From NCBI GenBank assembly GCA_031292485.1, contig JARLHA010000034.1, positions 62,001-126,000 of the forward strand: 64,000 nucleotides of DNA, read 5' to 3'. The position numbers and the translations under genes were made by a program. The stretch comes from Mucilaginibacter sp. (GTDB taxonomy: Bacteria; Bacteroidota; Bacteroidia; Sphingobacteriales; Sphingobacteriaceae). Each line of letters begins with the position of its first letter. Position 1 is the first letter of the stretch. Under the pieces are notes generated by a model that had not been told where the DNA came from, did no database searches, and worked only from the letters and a program-made list of their open reading frames with translations. This document shows, in pieces, positions 62,847 through 64,000 of the stretch.

Positions 62847-63561
62847 GCCAACGCTACTTGTTATTTCAGGGCCAAATGGTGCCGGGAAATCAACATATAT
62901 CGCTTCATTGTTGCCGGCTGCGTTTGAAGGGATCATTTCATTTGACCGGGATAAAACAAGAACAATATTTGAACAGGAGTTCCAGTCTGAACGATTCTCC
63001 CCTGATGAGTTGACCGCAAAGGCAACCCGCATGATGGAAGCCCGTTTAGAAGTGGCTATGGACAATACCATTGCTGTCAAAAGTCACTTTGTATTAGAGA
63101 CACCGTTATCACATCCGGACTATTGGAAATATATTGACCGGTTTGAGCGAAACGGTTACCAGGTGCAGCTGAATTATTTATGCCTTGATAATATCCGGGC
63201 CTGCAAGTTTCGGGTAGATCAGCGTGTGAGGGAGGGTGGACATCACGTTGATGCACGAACAATCAAAGGTGTTTATGAAATAAACCTACAGCACATTAAC
63301 AATTATCAGAGTACATTTCGGCTCATAGAATTATATGATGGGACGATTGAGCCAACCTTACTCGTCAAAATAGAAGAGAATCAAGTTATCTTAGCCAAAG
63401 AGCAGGCATTGAAAAAACAATGGATTAAAAACGGGCTGCCCGCCATTGCCGCAAAACTGATTCTCTTTCTTGAATTACAGCAATCGAAAATGAAGAAAGA
63501 AAAAAGTCTAAAAAAAGGCCGCAAAAATTTTCGAAGTAATCGGTACTTAACAGGCATGTAA
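62833..63561 (+). CDS. Zeta-toxin-family P-loop kinase
   Basis: 242 residues. Walker A is GPNGAGKST (13-21), with ISFDRDK after the second strand and SHFVLETPLSHPD in the middle, then RVREGGHHVD with the basic residues of zeta kinases. Zeta toxins phosphorylate UDP-GlcNAc precursors and block wall synthesis; some relatives are not toxic. The C-terminus is basic (KKEKSLKKGRKNF). It lies 3' of, and overlapping, the small partner gene. Confidence 0.88.
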   Translation: MDYSKPTLLVISGPNGAGKSTYIASLLPAAFEGIISFDRDKTRTIFEQEFQSERFSPDELTAKATRMMEARLEVAMDNTIAVKSHFVLETPLSHPDYWKYIDRFERNGYQVQLNYLCLDNIRACKFRVDQRVREGGHHVDARTIKGVYEINLQHINNYQSTFRLIELYDGTIEPTLLVKIEENQVILAKEQALKKQWIKNGLPAIAAKLILFLELQQSKMKKEKSLKKGRKNFRSNRYLTGM

Positions 63562-63587
63562 AATAAACTTAATCCTTACCTTTTAAC

Positions 63588-64000
63588 ATGAGCATTGGAC
63601 TTAGAATTCGGTACAGTCAAATGTTTGACGAACCCCGGCCGGACATTTCGAGCTTATTCCAAGATTATTCTTCAAGGGATATCATCGGATCATTAGCGAT
63701 GATAAGCGATAAACTACTCACGGATGGTACAAGCAAAAAAACTCAAATTGAATTATTAAGGGATATAAGCACGGATTACCAACCAGAATTGAGAGAAAAG
63801 GTATTTGCACGGGCCGTACCACTGATTATGGATGGCTATGTACTTTTTGCACTGCCCTATATTGTTGAACTAGTCAACAGGGAATTTTCAAATTTCAGGG
63901 TTCTTGATGAGGCAGAGCTTCCTGAATATGAAGGCCTAAATATGCTTAAAGCCATAATTGCTGTGTCAGATGAGATGACTGAACTTGACACACTTCTATA
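63588..64000 (+). CDS. Unknown protein downstream of the zeta-type toxin (cut by window edge)
   Basis: ATG at 63588, 27 bp after the toxin stop; open for 137 codons to the window end. The visible part begins MSIGLRIRYSQMFDEPRPDI and is mostly helical (IIGSLAMISDKLLTDG; ELREKVFARAVPLIMDG). No family recognised. Could be a third gene of the module or an independent one. Confidence 0.6.
   Translation, partial: MSIGLRIRYSQMFDEPRPDISSLFQDYSSRDIIGSLAMISDKLLTDGTSKKTQIELLRDISTDYQPELREKVFARAVPLIMDGYVLFALPYIVELVNREFSNFRVLDEAELPEYEGLNMLKAIIAVSDEMTELDTLL

Overview
The window reads as chromosomal DNA of a Bacteroidota bacterium, most likely Sphingobacteriaceae and Mucilaginibacter-like. This is inferred from the protein families (TonB-type outer-membrane barrel with carboxypeptidase-like domain, GH35/GH127 glycosidases, TPR histidine kinase, DUF6702, TamB, a second GyrA/GyrB-like topoisomerase pair). 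A promoter of the Bacteroidota form TAnnTTTG upstream of the tRNA and the scarcity of Shine-Dalgarno sites agree with it. Most of the window is ordinary housekeeping and accessory core genome, with no prophage or plasmid backbone.

Layout. 1-6.4 kb: C-terminally cut outer-membrane receptor, GH25 lysozyme, aldose epimerase-like protein, methyltransferase, TPR protein. 6.5-12.3 kb: secreted carbohydrate genes (GH35 beta-galactosidase, a large TIM-barrel glycosidase-like protein), an orphan antitoxin-like fragment and a zinc alcohol dehydrogenase. 12.5-16.8 kb: an accessory patch with a group II intron (13177-15045) inserted in a palindromic repeat just 3' of a Fic-domain gene, flanked by two inverted tracts of one octamer repeat. 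16.8-27.6 kb: ClC channel, the topoisomerase IV pair (parC, then parE about 4.3 kb away) and between them a GxxExxY gene packed between 38-bp inverted repeats, YdeI-like, lumazine-binding-like, SGNH hydrolase, cytidine deaminase, DUF2971. 27.7-36.8 kb: amino-acid permease plus PLP enzyme operon, GH127, unknown secreted proteins, AI-2E-type exporter. 36.7-43.4 kb: TPR histidine kinase, OmpA lipoprotein, lysine/alanine-rich histone-like protein and small membrane proteins. 43.5-55.6 kb: M1 peptidase, TsaD, TamB, RibBA, LptF/G permease, START-like protein. 55.8-64 kb: tRNA-Met, UPF0158, GrpB, alpha/beta hydrolase, GNAT, methionine aminopeptidase, SWIM protein, and a zeta-toxin-type pair followed by an unknown gene that runs off the end.

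The most unusual property is the intergenic DNA. Many spacers hold short-period (mostly 8-bp, some 7- or 9-bp) degenerate tandem repeats arranged as inverted pairs. Several repeat families recur at distant loci, and at least seven genes take their stop codon from, or end exactly at, such a repeat. Two elements share the terminal signature CTCTGTGTTAAAA: one encloses the GxxExxY gene, whose stop codon lies inside the inverted repeat, and the other is gene-free. A 141-bp nested hairpin, an 11-bp-arm palindrome before the fic gene, and an intron-encoded reverse transcriptase with an in-frame UGA are further points of interest. All functional calls rest on motif recognition by eye; no database search was run.
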